DNA from: Pseudomonadales bacterium
Lineage (GTDB): Bacteria > Pseudomonadota > Gammaproteobacteria > Pseudomonadales > UBA7239
Direction of reading: 5' to 3'
NCBI GenBank assembly: GCA_028280345.1
Contig: JANQLY010000004.1
Coordinates: forward strand, 310,001 to 374,000
Length of the DNA stretch: 64,000 nucleotides
Part shown: piece by piece, positions 37,106 to 45,582 of the stretch
Layout of the letters: each line of letters starts with the position of its first letter
Position numbering within the stretch: position 1 is the first letter of the stretch
Program-made: the position numbers and the translations under genes
Notes under the pieces: model-generated
Seen by the model: the letters and a program-made list of their open reading frames with translations, nothing else
Told to the model about the DNA's origin: nothing
The model's database searches: none

Positions 37106-39601
37106 TTATCGTCTCTTGCGATGTTTGCTTTTAGGGCGTTTCTTGTTGGCAACTTTCTTCGCGGCCTTGCGTGCGCGGGATTTCTTGCTTGGATGGGCGC
37201 CGCGCTCAGCATCGCTATGATTGTGGGCTGCGCGTTTGCTGCTTGCCCTTTTTGGTTTGCGCCCGGGTTGTTCATCCAGTAGCCAATCCAGTGAATCATC
37301 TTGTTGTTTTTGGTGTTGTACCTTGCGCTTGCGAATACGTCCACCCGGACGGCCAATCAGTTCAAGCAGAGCAAAATCAATCTTGCGTTCGTCGAGATCA
37401 ATGTTTATCAGTTCAACACGTACTTCATCACCGAGTTTATATGTTTGCGAACTGCGCTCTCCGATAAGGCGCTGTGCATGAGCATCGTAATGATAATAGT
37501 CAGATTGCAAAGAGGATACATGCACAAGCCCTTCGACATAAATATCCTTAAGCTCAACAAACAGACCGAAGGATGCCACACCATTCACAACGCCTTCAAA
37601 TTGCTCGCCAATGCGATGTTGCAGATATTCGCATTTAAGCCAGGCGACGACATCGCGGCTGGCTTCATCGGCGCGGCGCTCAGTCATCGAACAGTGTTCG
37701 CCAAGCTGCAACATCGCAGCCATATCATAGGGGTAGATTTTCTTTTGTTTGAGCGTCTTGCTGCCAGGTGATTTCTCTACATGGATTGATTCGCTATTGT
37801 GAATCAAATAACGCAGCGCACGGTGAACGAGCAGATCCGGATAGCGACGAATTGGCGAGGTAAAGTGGGCGTAGCTCGGGTAGTGCAGGCCGAAGTGACC
37901 GATATTCTCCGGTTGATAAACTGCCTGGCTCATGGAGCGCAATAGCATCGTCTGGATAACATGGGCGTCGGGGCGCTCACTACATTGCGCAAGAATTTGC
38001 TGGTAGTGCTCCGGTTGTGGCTTCTTTCCGCCAAACAGACTCAGGCCGAGCTCGCTGAGAAAAGCGTGCAGGTTCTCCAGCTTTTTCTCGGTGGGGCCTT
38101 CGTGTACGCGATAAAGTGCGGGCAGCTCAGACTTTTCAAGCAATTTCGCTGCGCAGGTATTGGCGGCGAGCATGCACTCTTCGATAAGACGGTGTGCATC
38201 ATTGCGCACCACAGGCACGATGGTTTCTATTTTGCGTTCCGAGCCAAAAACAATACGTGTTTCCTGGGTTTCAAACTCAATGGCGCCGCGCTGTTTGCGT
38301 GAAGCGAGCAAGGTTTTGAATACGCCGTGCAGGTTGTGAATTTGCGGTATCACATCATGCAGTTCCTTGTAAGCAATTTTATCGCCATCCAGTACCGCAC
38401 CGACCTGGGTGTAGGTGAGGCGCGCATGAGAATGGATAACCGACTCGTAGAATTTATAACGACTGACTTTGCCTGCAGCGGAGATATTCATTTCGCAGAC
38501 CATGGCAAGTCGATCCACTTCAGGTTTCAGTGAACACAGACCGTTGCTGAGCTTTTCCGGCAGCATCGGAATCACCGAGGCGGGAAAATAAACCGAGGTA
38601 CCGCGTTGATGTGCTTCGATATCAAGCGCCGAGTCCACTTCCACATAGTGGCTTACATCGGCAATGGCAACCCAGAGTTTCCAGCCGCCAGTGCGGGTGG
38701 GTTCGCAATAAACCGCATCGTCAAAATCCCGCGCATCTTCCCCGTCAATGGTGACGAAAGGTAGATGGCGAATATCAATGCGTTTACTTTTATCTTTGTC
38801 ACTGACCTCGTCAGGGAGAGCCTTGGCCGCCGCCTTGACCTCGCCGGGCCAGCGGTGGGGAATATCGTGGTTGCGCAGTGCAATATCGATTTCCATGCCA
38901 GGTGCGCGCTCGTCACCGAGAATCTCCGTCACATAGCCGGTGGCTACCTGTTTGGCGTCCGGGTACTGGTGGATCTTTGCCACAACAATTTGCCCGGCGC
39001 GGGGTTTGCCAACATCCGATTTTCGCAACTCCTTTGGCAGAAGAATATCCTGGGCAATACGAGCGTTATCCGGACGCAGAAATGCAATGCCACTTTCCTT
39101 GTTGTAACGACCTACCACCTCCGTGGTATTGCGTTTGAGCACTTCCACTACAGCTGCTTCGCGTTTGCCGCGGTGATCAAGACCTTTTTCGCGCACGAGA
39201 ATTTCGTCACCATCAAATACGCTGCGCATCTGGCGGCTGCTCAGATAAAGGTCTTCCGAACCGTCTTCCGGGTGTAAAAAGCCAAATCCATCGCGGTGGC
39301 CAATAACACGGCCTTTGATAAGGTCAGCCTTGCTTACTGGCACGAGTTCATCGCGGCGATTAAACAGCAACTGCCCATCGCGCCGCATTGCAATCAGGCG
39401 GCGACGCAGTCCCTCAATCTGTTCGGCCCCCTTGAGGCCAAGTTTTTTCGCGAGCTTTATCTCGTTGAGCGGGCCTTTGCTGTGCTCCAGCTCCTCGAGG
39501 ATATACTCCCGGCTCGGGATGGGGTTGTCGTATTTGCGGGCTTCGCGGTCCGCGTGGGGGTCATTTCGGGGCTTTTTTGATGCTTTGGGTTTATTGGCCA
39601 T
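37106..39601 (-). CDS. rnr: Ribonuclease R
   Basis: An 831-aa 3'-5' exoribonuclease. Cold-shock domains (GFGFLHPEDGSEDLYLSSRQM), RNB catalytic domain with VTIDGEDARDFDDAVY (the Asp cluster), LPEKLSNGLCSLKPEVDRLAMV and HFTSPIRRYPDLLVHR, S1 domain GVASFGLFVELKDIYVEGLVHV, then a long Lys/Arg-rich tail of about 80 residues. ATG 39601 (MANKPKASKKP) is used; the reading frame stays open up to 39868 but that stretch is repeat DNA containing the tRNA promoter. Confidence 0.96.
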   Translation of the reverse strand: MANKPKASKKPRNDPHADREARKYDNPIPSREYILEELEHSKGPLNEIKLAKKLGLKGAEQIEGLRRRLIAMRRDGQLLFNRRDELVPVSKADLIKGRVIGHRDGFGFLHPEDGSEDLYLSSRQMRSVFDGDEILVREKGLDHRGKREAAVVEVLKRNTTEVVGRYNKESGIAFLRPDNARIAQDILLPKELRKSDVGKPRAGQIVVAKIHQYPDAKQVATGYVTEILGDERAPGMEIDIALRNHDIPHRWPGEVKAAAKALPDEVSDKDKSKRIDIRHLPFVTIDGEDARDFDDAVYCEPTRTGGWKLWVAIADVSHYVEVDSALDIEAHQRGTSVYFPASVIPMLPEKLSNGLCSLKPEVDRLAMVCEMNISAAGKVSRYKFYESVIHSHARLTYTQVGAVLDGDKIAYKELHDVIPQIHNLHGVFKTLLASRKQRGAIEFETQETRIVFGSERKIETIVPVVRNDAHRLIEECMLAANTCAAKLLEKSELPALYRVHEGPTEKKLENLHAFLSELGLSLFGGKKPQPEHYQQILAQCSERPDAHVIQTMLLRSMSQAVYQPENIGHFGLHYPSYAHFTSPIRRYPDLLVHRALRYLIHNSESIHVEKSPGSKTLKQKKIYPYDMAAMLQLGEHCSMTERRADEASRDVVAWLKCEYLQHRIGEQFEGVVNGVASFGLFVELKDIYVEGLVHVSSLQSDYYHYDAHAQRLIGERSSQTYKLGDEVRVELINIDLDERKIDFALLELIGRPGGRIRKRKVQHQKQQDDSLDWLLDEQPGRKPKRASSKRAAHNHSDAERGAHPSKKSRARKAAKKVANKKRPKSKHRKRR

Positions 39602-39620
39602 GAGCGCAGGGTACACGCGA

Positions 39621-39649
39621 TTGACATATAAGCAAAGTGCAATTAAAGT
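39621..39649 (+). promoter_or_regulatory. Putative promoter of tRNA-Leu
   Basis: TTGACA, 17-bp spacer, TAAAGT, followed by GCGCAACCCGG, a GC-rich discriminator as in stable-RNA promoters. It faces the tRNA gene, now about 290 bp away because of the duplication described at 39708-39959. Confidence 0.6.
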
Positions 39650-39707
39650 GCGCAACCCGGCTGTTAGTCCCGGTTTGCGGGCTTGTTCCGATAGGTAGGC
39701 TGACAGC

Positions 39708-39900
39708 TGTTCCGCTGTGATGATCAGGTTGCAGAGGAATATTTGCCCAGGTAGAAATTGGGTAGACGATGTGCAGGAGGCACAAGTGTCACGATAATCA
39801 GGATGATGAAAGTGACCGATGTGCAGGAGGCACAAGTGCCGCGAGAGGCAGGAGCCGGAAGCGGCCACGCTAACTGGCCGAAGGCCAGCAGCGCAAGATG
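39708..39900 (+). repeat. Partial tRNA-Leu 5' duplication followed by short palindromic repeats
   Basis: The segment 39708-39765 (CCGCTGTGATGATC...TTGCCCAGGT...GGTAGAC) nearly repeats 39903-39960, that is the tRNA leader plus the first ~23 nt of the tRNA. The truncated copy runs directly into GATGTGCAGGAGGCACAAGTG, which occurs twice (39768, 39818), then other small palindromes (GGCAGGAGCC, TGGCC-GAA-GGCCA). No coding function is evident. Confidence 0.75.
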
Positions 39901-39936
39901 TATCCGCTGTGATGATCGGGTTGCAGAGGAATATTT

Positions 39937-40023
39937 GCCCAGGTGGTGAAATTGGTAGACACGCTAGCTTCAGGTGCTAGTGCTCGCAAGGGCGTGGAGG
40001 TTCAAGTCCTCTCCTGGGCACCA
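39937..40023 (+). tRNA. tRNA-Leu(CAG)
   Basis: 87 nt, complete cloverleaf: acceptor GCCCAGG / CCTGGGC, discriminator A and encoded CCA, D-arm with GGTGAAATTGGTAGAC, anticodon stem CTAGC / GCTAG with loop TTCAGGT (anticodon CAG, reads CUG), a long variable arm (TGCTCGCAAGGGCG) and T-arm GAGG-TTCAAGT-CCTC. Class II tRNA with the long variable arm expected for leucine. Its 3' end is the attachment site of the island that follows. Confidence 0.97.
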
Positions 40024-40028
40024 ATTTC
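40005..40028 (+). other. attL of genomic island (tRNA-Leu 3' end)
   Basis: AGTCCTCTCCTGGGCACC plus AATTTC, the 3' end of the tRNA and 5 bp beyond. The same string, lacking two G, recurs at 54758-54779. An integrase gene starts 160 bp inside. Confidence 0.8.
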
Positions 40029-40137
40029 AAATTTCAAGTAATCTCATACAATCCCATTTTCCCAATAAAATCAAAGAATTGCCTTTATTTTAAGGCTTAT
40101 TCTGTCTTGGCTTGTCTCATGGAAGCCCAAGGATTAT

Positions 40138-40158
40138 GATGGTACTTTTGATGGTATC
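40138..40158 (+). repeat. Putative integrase arm-type repeat near attL
   Basis: Two GATGGTA heptamers spaced 12 bp (40138 and 40150), the second followed by TC. A very similar 21-bp unit occurs at 54681-54701, just inside the other island end. Confidence 0.6.
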
Positions 40159-40187
40159 CGTCATTCTTGAACTTTCAGGAGAGCACT

Positions 40188-41408
40188 ATGCCACTGAATG
40201 ATATTAAGGTTAAAAGCGCTAAGCAAAGGGACAAGGCTTACAAGCTAACGGATGAAAAAGGCTTGTACTTATTAGTAACGCGCAAAGGTGGTAAGTGTTG
40301 GCGCTTTAACTATCGTTTTGCTGGTAAACAGAAAACCCTTGCTATAGGCACTTATCCGTTAATCTCTTTAAAAGAAGCTCGCAAGCAACGGGATGTCGCG
40401 CGATTACAAATTGCCGACAATGTAGATCCGGCACAGCATAAACAGATGAAAAAAAACAAACTTAAAGCGGCTAATAAAAACAGCTTTAAAGCCGTGGCTC
40501 TGGAATGGCATGAACGGCAGGCACCTACCTGGAAAGCAGCGACGGTAAGAAAACGTTTATGGATTTTGGAGCACAAGTTATTTCCTCAAATTGGTAGCTT
40601 GCCGATAGCTGATATAACACCCCCGCATATCCTGCGCGTGTTGCGCCGAATCGAAAGCAAAGGTGAGATAGAAACCGCCAAACGATCTCGCCAGGTTGCC
40701 GGCCAGGTATTCCGTTATGCGGTAGCTTGCGGTTTGGCTGACAGTGACCCAACTCGTGATTTACGAGATCAACTGCTGACTAAAAAAACGAAACATCATG
40801 CAGCACTAATTACACCAAGGGAAGTGGGTAAGTTGTTAGTAGATATAGATAACTACCAGGGTACCGCGGTGGTATGTGCTTTACTGAAAATTAGCCCATT
40901 GGTATTTCAGCGCCCAGGTGAAGTGCGTCAGATGGAGTGGCGGGATTTAGATCTGAAAGCAAAACTTTGGGAAATTCCGGGAGATAAGATCAAAATGGAA
41001 GAACCTCATATTGTGCCACTTAGCAAGCAGGCTGTGGTAATTCTCAAAGATATAAAGCAGCTTACTGGCAGACACAGTTACGTATTTCCAGCCCAAGGCA
41101 AGCGTAATCGACCAGCCAGTGATGCCGCTGTAACCAATGCGTTGAGAAAAATGGGGTACACCGGGGAGCAAATGACCGCGCATGGTTTTCGCGCGATGGG
41201 AAGGACAATGCTGGATGAAGTACTTGAATACCCGCCACATTTAATAGAGCAGCAAATCAGTCATAAAGTCCGTGATCCATTGGGCAGGGCCTATAACAGG
41301 ACTAAACATCTAGAGCAGAGAAAGGAAATGATGCAGCGGTGGGCAGATTATCTGGATCAGCTTAGGGCTGAAGCGCTGGGTTCAAATGTGGTTGCCGGAA
41401 AATTCTGA
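40188..41408 (+). CDS. P4-type tyrosine recombinase/integrase
   Basis: A 406-aa integrase with the N-terminal arm-binding domain (LNDIKVKSAKQRDKAYKLTDEKGLYLLVTRKGGKCWRFNYR), a SAM-like core-binding domain and the catalytic domain with Arg in QRPGEVRQMEW, His-x-x-Arg in TAHGFRAMGRT and the nucleophile Tyr in DPLGRAYNRTKHLEQR. ATG 40188 is chosen because CAGGAGAG lies just upstream. Located immediately beside tRNA-Leu and oriented away from it, it is expected to catalyse island integration at that tRNA. Confidence 0.95.
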   Translation: MPLNDIKVKSAKQRDKAYKLTDEKGLYLLVTRKGGKCWRFNYRFAGKQKTLAIGTYPLISLKEARKQRDVARLQIADNVDPAQHKQMKKNKLKAANKNSFKAVALEWHERQAPTWKAATVRKRLWILEHKLFPQIGSLPIADITPPHILRVLRRIESKGEIETAKRSRQVAGQVFRYAVACGLADSDPTRDLRDQLLTKKTKHHAALITPREVGKLLVDIDNYQGTAVVCALLKISPLVFQRPGEVRQMEWRDLDLKAKLWEIPGDKIKMEEPHIVPLSKQAVVILKDIKQLTGRHSYVFPAQGKRNRPASDAAVTNALRKMGYTGEQMTAHGFRAMGRTMLDEVLEYPPHLIEQQISHKVRDPLGRAYNRTKHLEQRKEMMQRWADYLDQLRAEALGSNVVAGKF

Positions 41409-41423
41409 CAATAGGGTAAGAAT

Positions 41424-42131
41424 GTGAGCGATAAAAAAGTTGAATTTGAAAATGTTGGTAGAAACAAACAGCATAAAGTTGATTTGTTTGAAGTGATAGA
41501 GAGGGAATTTGATATTGGCAATTTGCCTGAAAACGGTAGTTACGCTGAATGCATATTAAAAGATATGCTCAAACAATGCCTCAACTTATTGGAGCTTAAT
41601 GGTATAGATCCTCATTATAAGTTCTATTATGTGAAAGATAAGAAAATCAACCCGTGGGAAGAAAATTGTGAAGAGCTGCCACTGTCTTTATATGGTGCTG
41701 TATGCGAAAGAGATGCAGCCTTAGGTAATGGGCGAAGTGAAGATTATCTGGCGAGTATTGTTGTGGGTATCATAGATCAGATTTTTTCTCATTTTAGAGG
41801 ACATACGGCTGACACCATTGCCCATTATTGGGTGCTAGACCAATCTTTAATCGCACAGAAACATTTTTTTGATCTCCATCTATTGAAAAATATACATCCG
41901 GCTTATAGTGCTGGTAATAGCCGATATACTGAAGCAGCCAGAGATAACCACGAAGCGACAAATCGTTTAAAAGCAATAGCAGAAGAAAAAATGATTGAGT
42001 TGAGAGCCAAAAACTATACCAAAGAGAAGTGCTACAAACTTGTTGCCGAGTACTTAGCAAGTGAGTATCAAGAGAAGCGTTCTGCCGCTACAGTGAAACG
42101 GTGGCTCAAGGGTAATAAAAAAATTCCCTAA
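41424..42131 (+). CDS. Island protein of unknown function
   Basis: A 235-aa soluble protein starting at GTG 41424, 15 bp after the integrase stop, and so probably co-transcribed with it. The centre is rich in aromatic and acidic residues (LELNGIDPHYKFYYVKD); the C-terminal quarter (NRLKAIAEEKMIELRAKNYTKEKCYKLVAEYLAS...SAATVKRWLKG) looks like a helix-turn-helix or resolvase-type DNA-binding segment. I do not recognise a family. A terminator follows. Confidence 0.6.
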   Translation: MSDKKVEFENVGRNKQHKVDLFEVIEREFDIGNLPENGSYAECILKDMLKQCLNLLELNGIDPHYKFYYVKDKKINPWEENCEELPLSLYGAVCERDAALGNGRSEDYLASIVVGIIDQIFSHFRGHTADTIAHYWVLDQSLIAQKHFFDLHLLKNIHPAYSAGNSRYTEAARDNHEATNRLKAIAEEKMIELRAKNYTKEKCYKLVAEYLASEYQEKRSAATVKRWLKGNKKIP

Positions 42132-42167
42132 AAATGGGTCAAAACATTCTATTGACCCATTTTTTTT
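42132..42167 (+). terminator. Terminator after integrase operon
   Basis: AAATGGGTCAA / TTGACCCATTT, 11-bp stem, then TTTTT. Confidence 0.88.
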
Positions 42168-42206
42168 AATCTAAGGTAGATCCATCTTAACCGAGGAGCT
42201 ACCAAA

Positions 42207-42419
42207 ATGACCCAAAATGTAGAAACCAGTGCTGATTTACCTCATACCGGCTACTTACGCCTTCCACAAATACTCCGATTGATACCGATCGGGCGCTCTA
42301 CCTGGTGGCGCTGGGTAGCGGAGGGTAAAGCCCCAAAGCCAGTGAAACTTGGCCCGAAAACGACTGCATGGACAGCAACAAGCATCCGTCAGCTTATTTC
42401 TGATCTTGAGTCAGAGTAG
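42207..42419 (+). CDS. AlpA-family DNA-binding regulator
   Basis: 70 aa with the AlpA/MerR-like winged helix-turn-helix: YLRLPQILRLIPIGRSTWWRWVAEGKAPKPVKLGPKTTAWTATSIRQLISDL. AlpA-type proteins usually accompany P4-type integrases and control excision or integrase expression. The stop overlaps the ribosome site of the next gene. Confidence 0.9.
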   Translation: MTQNVETSADLPHTGYLRLPQILRLIPIGRSTWWRWVAEGKAPKPVKLGPKTTAWTATSIRQLISDLESE

Positions 42420-42429
42420 GAGGCGACCT

Positions 42430-42906
42430 ATGGATAATGTATCGAAATTTCCCAAGACGTTTGAGAGCAAGTCACGGCCAGCAATTACAGGAACAAAGCC
42501 GCCGCTCCTGGTGCCGGGGCGTTATGAAGCCGAGTATTTTGGCTGCGATGTAAAACTGATGTTCAGGGGGCGCCCCAAGCTATTTATGACATTTCTGGTA
42601 AATGATGAGCGGCACCAAATTCCTGTGCCGTTACAGAGATATTACAACTTGGGGAGATTCAACCCCAAAGATAAAACCAGCTTTGAAATCGGCTGGAAAA
42701 GCAATCTATGGAGAGACTATATACGGCTATTTGGTGAGCCTGAAAATCCAGAAAGTACCAGCTCAAAAGATATTTTGGGTGCTTTTGAGGGGAAAATGTT
42801 CATGTGCAATGTGGAAACTGTGTACAAAGATTCTGAAGGTGAGCAGTTAGGCAAGGCTGCCCACTACTCACGAATTCAAAGGATAGAGGGAATAACCAAT
42901 GTTTAA
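42430..42906 (+). CDS. Island protein of unknown function
   Basis: 158 aa starting at ATG 42430 with AGGAGG 7 nt upstream; a longer reading frame into alpA has no start signal. The middle reads as a beta-rich domain (PGRYEAEYFGCDVKLMFRGRPKLFMTFLVNDERHQIPVPLQRYY) and the C-terminus as a second strand set (GAFEGKMFMCNVETVYKDSEGE). Function not recognised; likely part of the island mobilisation or replication module with alpA. Confidence 0.65.
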   Translation: MDNVSKFPKTFESKSRPAITGTKPPLLVPGRYEAEYFGCDVKLMFRGRPKLFMTFLVNDERHQIPVPLQRYYNLGRFNPKDKTSFEIGWKSNLWRDYIRLFGEPENPESTSSKDILGAFEGKMFMCNVETVYKDSEGEQLGKAAHYSRIQRIEGITNV

Positions 42907-43006
42907 CTTATACCAGTACCAAGCCCATGCCCGTGCCTTTACCCTGTCCAACCCCCATACCTATACCCACTTGCACATCGCGCAATTTCCTAATGATTTA
43001 GGGTAA
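42899..43006 (+). CDS. Possible small protein overlapping the upstream stop
   Basis: 35 codons beginning ATGTTTAA, where the ATG precedes the upstream TAA by four nt, an arrangement allowing translational coupling. Product MFNLYQYQAHARAFTLSNPH..., rich in His, Tyr and Pro. Evidence is only the overlap and open frame; it may be spurious. Confidence 0.3.
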   Translation: MFNLYQYQAHARAFTLSNPHTYTHLHIAQFPNDLG

Positions 43007-43012
43007 AAAAAT

Positions 43013-43603
43013 ATGGGTGGATCAGGCAGCGGTAGGCGGTGCCGCTATAACAAACAGACCACAGTAGATGAAGTTAAGCATCTTGATGTTCGCTTGCTGA
43101 AAAGGTTGGGATTTCTGCGCCCAAACTACCAAGGAGTGATTAACTGGACTCGTGGTGACAGGCCGGCAGGAGAGGTAGGCTATACATGCTTTGAGGATCG
43201 TTTAATTCTCAATTATCGGTACAGTGAAAATGGGGGTGATTGGGAGTCGGTTCAGCAGGTTATTTGGTTTAATTCGACTCCATGCAACTATGGTGGCACT
43301 CGAAAATGGTTTTTGTGTCCAGGTTGCCAGAAGCGGGTAGCGATTTTATGTGGGGGCGGTAAATTATTTCTGTGTCGGAGCTGCTACCAGTTGCCATATG
43401 CCTCTCAGAATAGCAATGAGTTTGATTACCTGATCGAGAAGAAGCATGAATTGGGTAGGCGTATTTTTGAACATTATGAATATGGTGAGGGTTGGGGTAA
43501 GAAAAAGGGTATGCATTGGAAAAAGTACCAAAAATTGTACGATAAATACTTGGAGTTAGAGCGCAAAGTGATTGCAGCGGTAAGGATCCCGGGGAGATTT
43601 TGA
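43013..43603 (+). CDS. Zinc-ribbon protein of a mobile-element-associated family
   Basis: 196 aa: N-terminus MGGSGSGRRCRYNKQTTVDE, a beta-rich centre, then a zinc ribbon with Cys pairs CPGC (about residue 102) and CRSC (about 122) in RKWFLCPGCQKRVAILCGGGKLFLCRSCYQLPYASQ, and a basic helical tail. Proteins starting MGGSGSGR with this ribbon are, as I recall, common near integrases, but their job is unknown. Could bind nucleic acid. Confidence 0.7.
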   Translation: MGGSGSGRRCRYNKQTTVDEVKHLDVRLLKRLGFLRPNYQGVINWTRGDRPAGEVGYTCFEDRLILNYRYSENGGDWESVQQVIWFNSTPCNYGGTRKWFLCPGCQKRVAILCGGGKLFLCRSCYQLPYASQNSNEFDYLIEKKHELGRRIFEHYEYGEGWGKKKGMHWKKYQKLYDKYLELERKVIAAVRIPGRF

Positions 43604-43610
43604 TCACTAG

Positions 43611-43712
43611 ATGGTCTTGTATTCTATTGGGGTATATGGGTATCCTAAAAGGACTAATGCTGATGCGATTGAAGATATTCTGAAATCGCCTGATTTAAAT
43701 TCAAAGATGTAG
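43611..43712 (+). CDS. Possible 33-codon ORF or gene remnant
   Basis: MVLYSIGVYGYPKRTNADAIEDILKSPDL... reads like natural protein sequence but has no ribosome site; likely the decayed end of a gene lying between the zinc-ribbon and YaaC-like genes. Confidence 0.2.
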   Translation: MVLYSIGVYGYPKRTNADAIEDILKSPDLNSKM

Positions 43713-43737
43713 CTTTTTACGGCTGGGATGCCCTGTA

Positions 43738-44907
43738 ATGAAATACGAAAGAATACTCGCTGAAAACCCGCAAGAAATTCTATGGCTACGTTATCGACGT
43801 CTTCTAAGTTCTAAAATGTGTGAAAAAATTATTTCCAGTAAGGGGAGTGGTTTGTCTAGTGATGTCGTTGCGGAAAAAGCTGATGGTGTTGCATCTGCTG
43901 TAGGTGCGGCAATAGGGTATTGGGAGTCCAAATCAGATAATCTGAACTCTTGGATTGTATCTCGTTATTATGCGTTAATGCATCTAACTATAGCCGAGCA
44001 AGTAGCATCGTCAAAAGGAGATCTAACTTTAAAATCTGTTCAGCGTCATACAGAATATGGTCACGGTATCGGTACTTGGCGTTCAGATACTAATGCTTAC
44101 CCTGAAAACCATTTTGTTTATCTTCTTCGCTCTGGCTACTTTATTTCTTATCTTAAGTTCTTGGGTTTTTCTAACATCAATGATTTATCTCAAGAAAGAA
44201 GAATAAAAGAAGAGCCAACTGATGAGCAGTCAAATCTGATGGTGGATTTAGGTTTGTTGCTGCGAACAATTCCTGAGTTAGAACATTATGTCGAAGAATA
44301 CCTTGATAAGCCACCTCTAAGTATAAGTATTGCGCATTCAAGTCATAATATGTCTTTGAGGTTTGAAGAACTAGATAAGTACAATAAGCGTAATGGTGGT
44401 TTTGCATTTGAAATACCTGAGGGTGAGCTTGGCTCAGTTGAGCGTACTTATATTGACATTTACCCATCGTCAACCACTGTGACTACAGAATATATAAAAA
44501 GCATGGGGCTTCCTTTAGAGGGTATCGAGCTTACTGAGGACGAGTATGAAAAGGGGCGAACTATAATTCGAGGTTATTTGGAGCATCCGAGATCTGATCC
44601 CTGGTATTCATATATCCGAGCGTATAGATCGAATTATTGTGGTACGTCATTGGTTTCGCCAGTGTTGGGGGATTTTGATGATATTATAATAATTCATTTT
44701 CTTCTTTTATATGCTCTTTCTATTGCTGCACGGTACTTACCAGATGTTTGGAGGGATATTACTGTGGGTGAGCAAAGCCACATAGCGGCTCTTATTGAGC
44801 ATTATCTGTCCGTGGTTGATAAAGTTATTCCCCTTATTATGCTTGAGAGAATCACTGGTATAAAAATCGCTTTGGTTCAACCCGGCACTATGAATGCGCC
44901 AGCATAA
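43738..44907 (+). CDS. YaaC-like protein with HEPN-type motif
   Basis: A 389-aa soluble protein whose N-terminal third resembles the YaaC-like family (NSWIVSRYYALMHLTIAEQVAS, then LTLKSVQRHTEYGHGIGTW). The R-x5-H string RHTEYGH after a YYA-LH-type helix resembles the catalytic motif of HEPN ribonucleases; that link is my inference. The remainder (ENHFVYLLRSGYFISYLKFLGF, DDIIIIHFLLLYALSIAARYLPDVW) is largely helical. The next gene follows by 9 bp, so they form a two-gene unit; low-GC cargo typical of defence loci. Confidence 0.55.
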   Translation: MKYERILAENPQEILWLRYRRLLSSKMCEKIISSKGSGLSSDVVAEKADGVASAVGAAIGYWESKSDNLNSWIVSRYYALMHLTIAEQVASSKGDLTLKSVQRHTEYGHGIGTWRSDTNAYPENHFVYLLRSGYFISYLKFLGFSNINDLSQERRIKEEPTDEQSNLMVDLGLLLRTIPELEHYVEEYLDKPPLSISIAHSSHNMSLRFEELDKYNKRNGGFAFEIPEGELGSVERTYIDIYPSSTTVTTEYIKSMGLPLEGIELTEDEYEKGRTIIRGYLEHPRSDPWYSYIRAYRSNYCGTSLVSPVLGDFDDIIIIHFLLLYALSIAARYLPDVWRDITVGEQSHIAALIEHYLSVVDKVIPLIMLERITGIKIALVQPGTMNAPA

Positions 44908-44916
44908 GTATATTTT

Positions 44917-45564
44917 ATGAGCGGGAAAAATGCAGAGAAAAGAGTCAAGCTAAGTGAAGGTATTTCAAGATTTTTGCCTGAAAGTAGTTTTATGATCAAC
45001 TATGTAATTGACCATACGCCAGCAAAACGTATGGGACGTTTGTTTGAGTATGTTTCGTTATTGAATGCCAGAGTGGAGATGCTTGAGGATAAGGTTGAGC
45101 TTGAGGATGAGGATTTTGAGTATCTTGTAGAAGATTCCATAATAGAAGCATCAAAGTCGAAATCAAAACAGCGTCGTGAGTGGCTGGCATCCATAACGGT
45201 TCCAGGGGTTGCTCCAGTTTCTGAGGATGAATGGGAATACCGGATCAAATGTATTGAGATTTTAGCAAATCTGTCCGATGAAGAAGTATATTGCCTTTTG
45301 AATCATTCAAGCTCTATAAGTACTACGCGGCTTGATAAAACAAGAGGTTGGCATATTTCAATTACAATTAAAGATAGAGCAACGCTATCGGAGCATGAAT
45401 TATTTACTAGATATTTATTAAATGAACGTTTTTCGAGGTATCAAAATTCATTGCTTCGATTTGGTTTGATTGAAAAAGATGAGCTTTATGGGAGTGGATA
45501 TTTGCTTACTCAGGCAGGTGCCTTGTTTATTTATGCTATTTCTGGTGAGTTGCCTGATAGGTAG
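44917..45564 (+). CDS. Partner protein of the YaaC-like gene, unknown function
   Basis: 215 aa, charged and helical. N-terminal coiled-coil-like region (ARVEMLEDKVELEDEDFEYLVEDSIIEASKSKSKQRREWLASI), and a C-terminal winged-helix-like end (RYQNSLLRFGLIEKDELYGSGYLLTQAGALFIYAISG). No recognised family. Tight spacing to the preceding gene suggests the two proteins act together. Confidence 0.55.
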   Translation: MSGKNAEKRVKLSEGISRFLPESSFMINYVIDHTPAKRMGRLFEYVSLLNARVEMLEDKVELEDEDFEYLVEDSIIEASKSKSKQRREWLASITVPGVAPVSEDEWEYRIKCIEILANLSDEEVYCLLNHSSSISTTRLDKTRGWHISITIKDRATLSEHELFTRYLLNERFSRYQNSLLRFGLIEKDELYGSGYLLTQAGALFIYAISGELPDR

Positions 45565-45582
45565 ATAGCATAAGGCATGATT

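Noticed and set aside
37171..38302. Plus-strand reading frames opposite rnr
   Set aside because: Antisense shadows of a well-supported housekeeping gene with no ribosome sites.
39602..39868. In-frame extension of rnr by 89 codons
   Set aside because: The stretch contains the tRNA promoter and the repeat element, has no start signal, and RNase R proteins begin near MANKPK.
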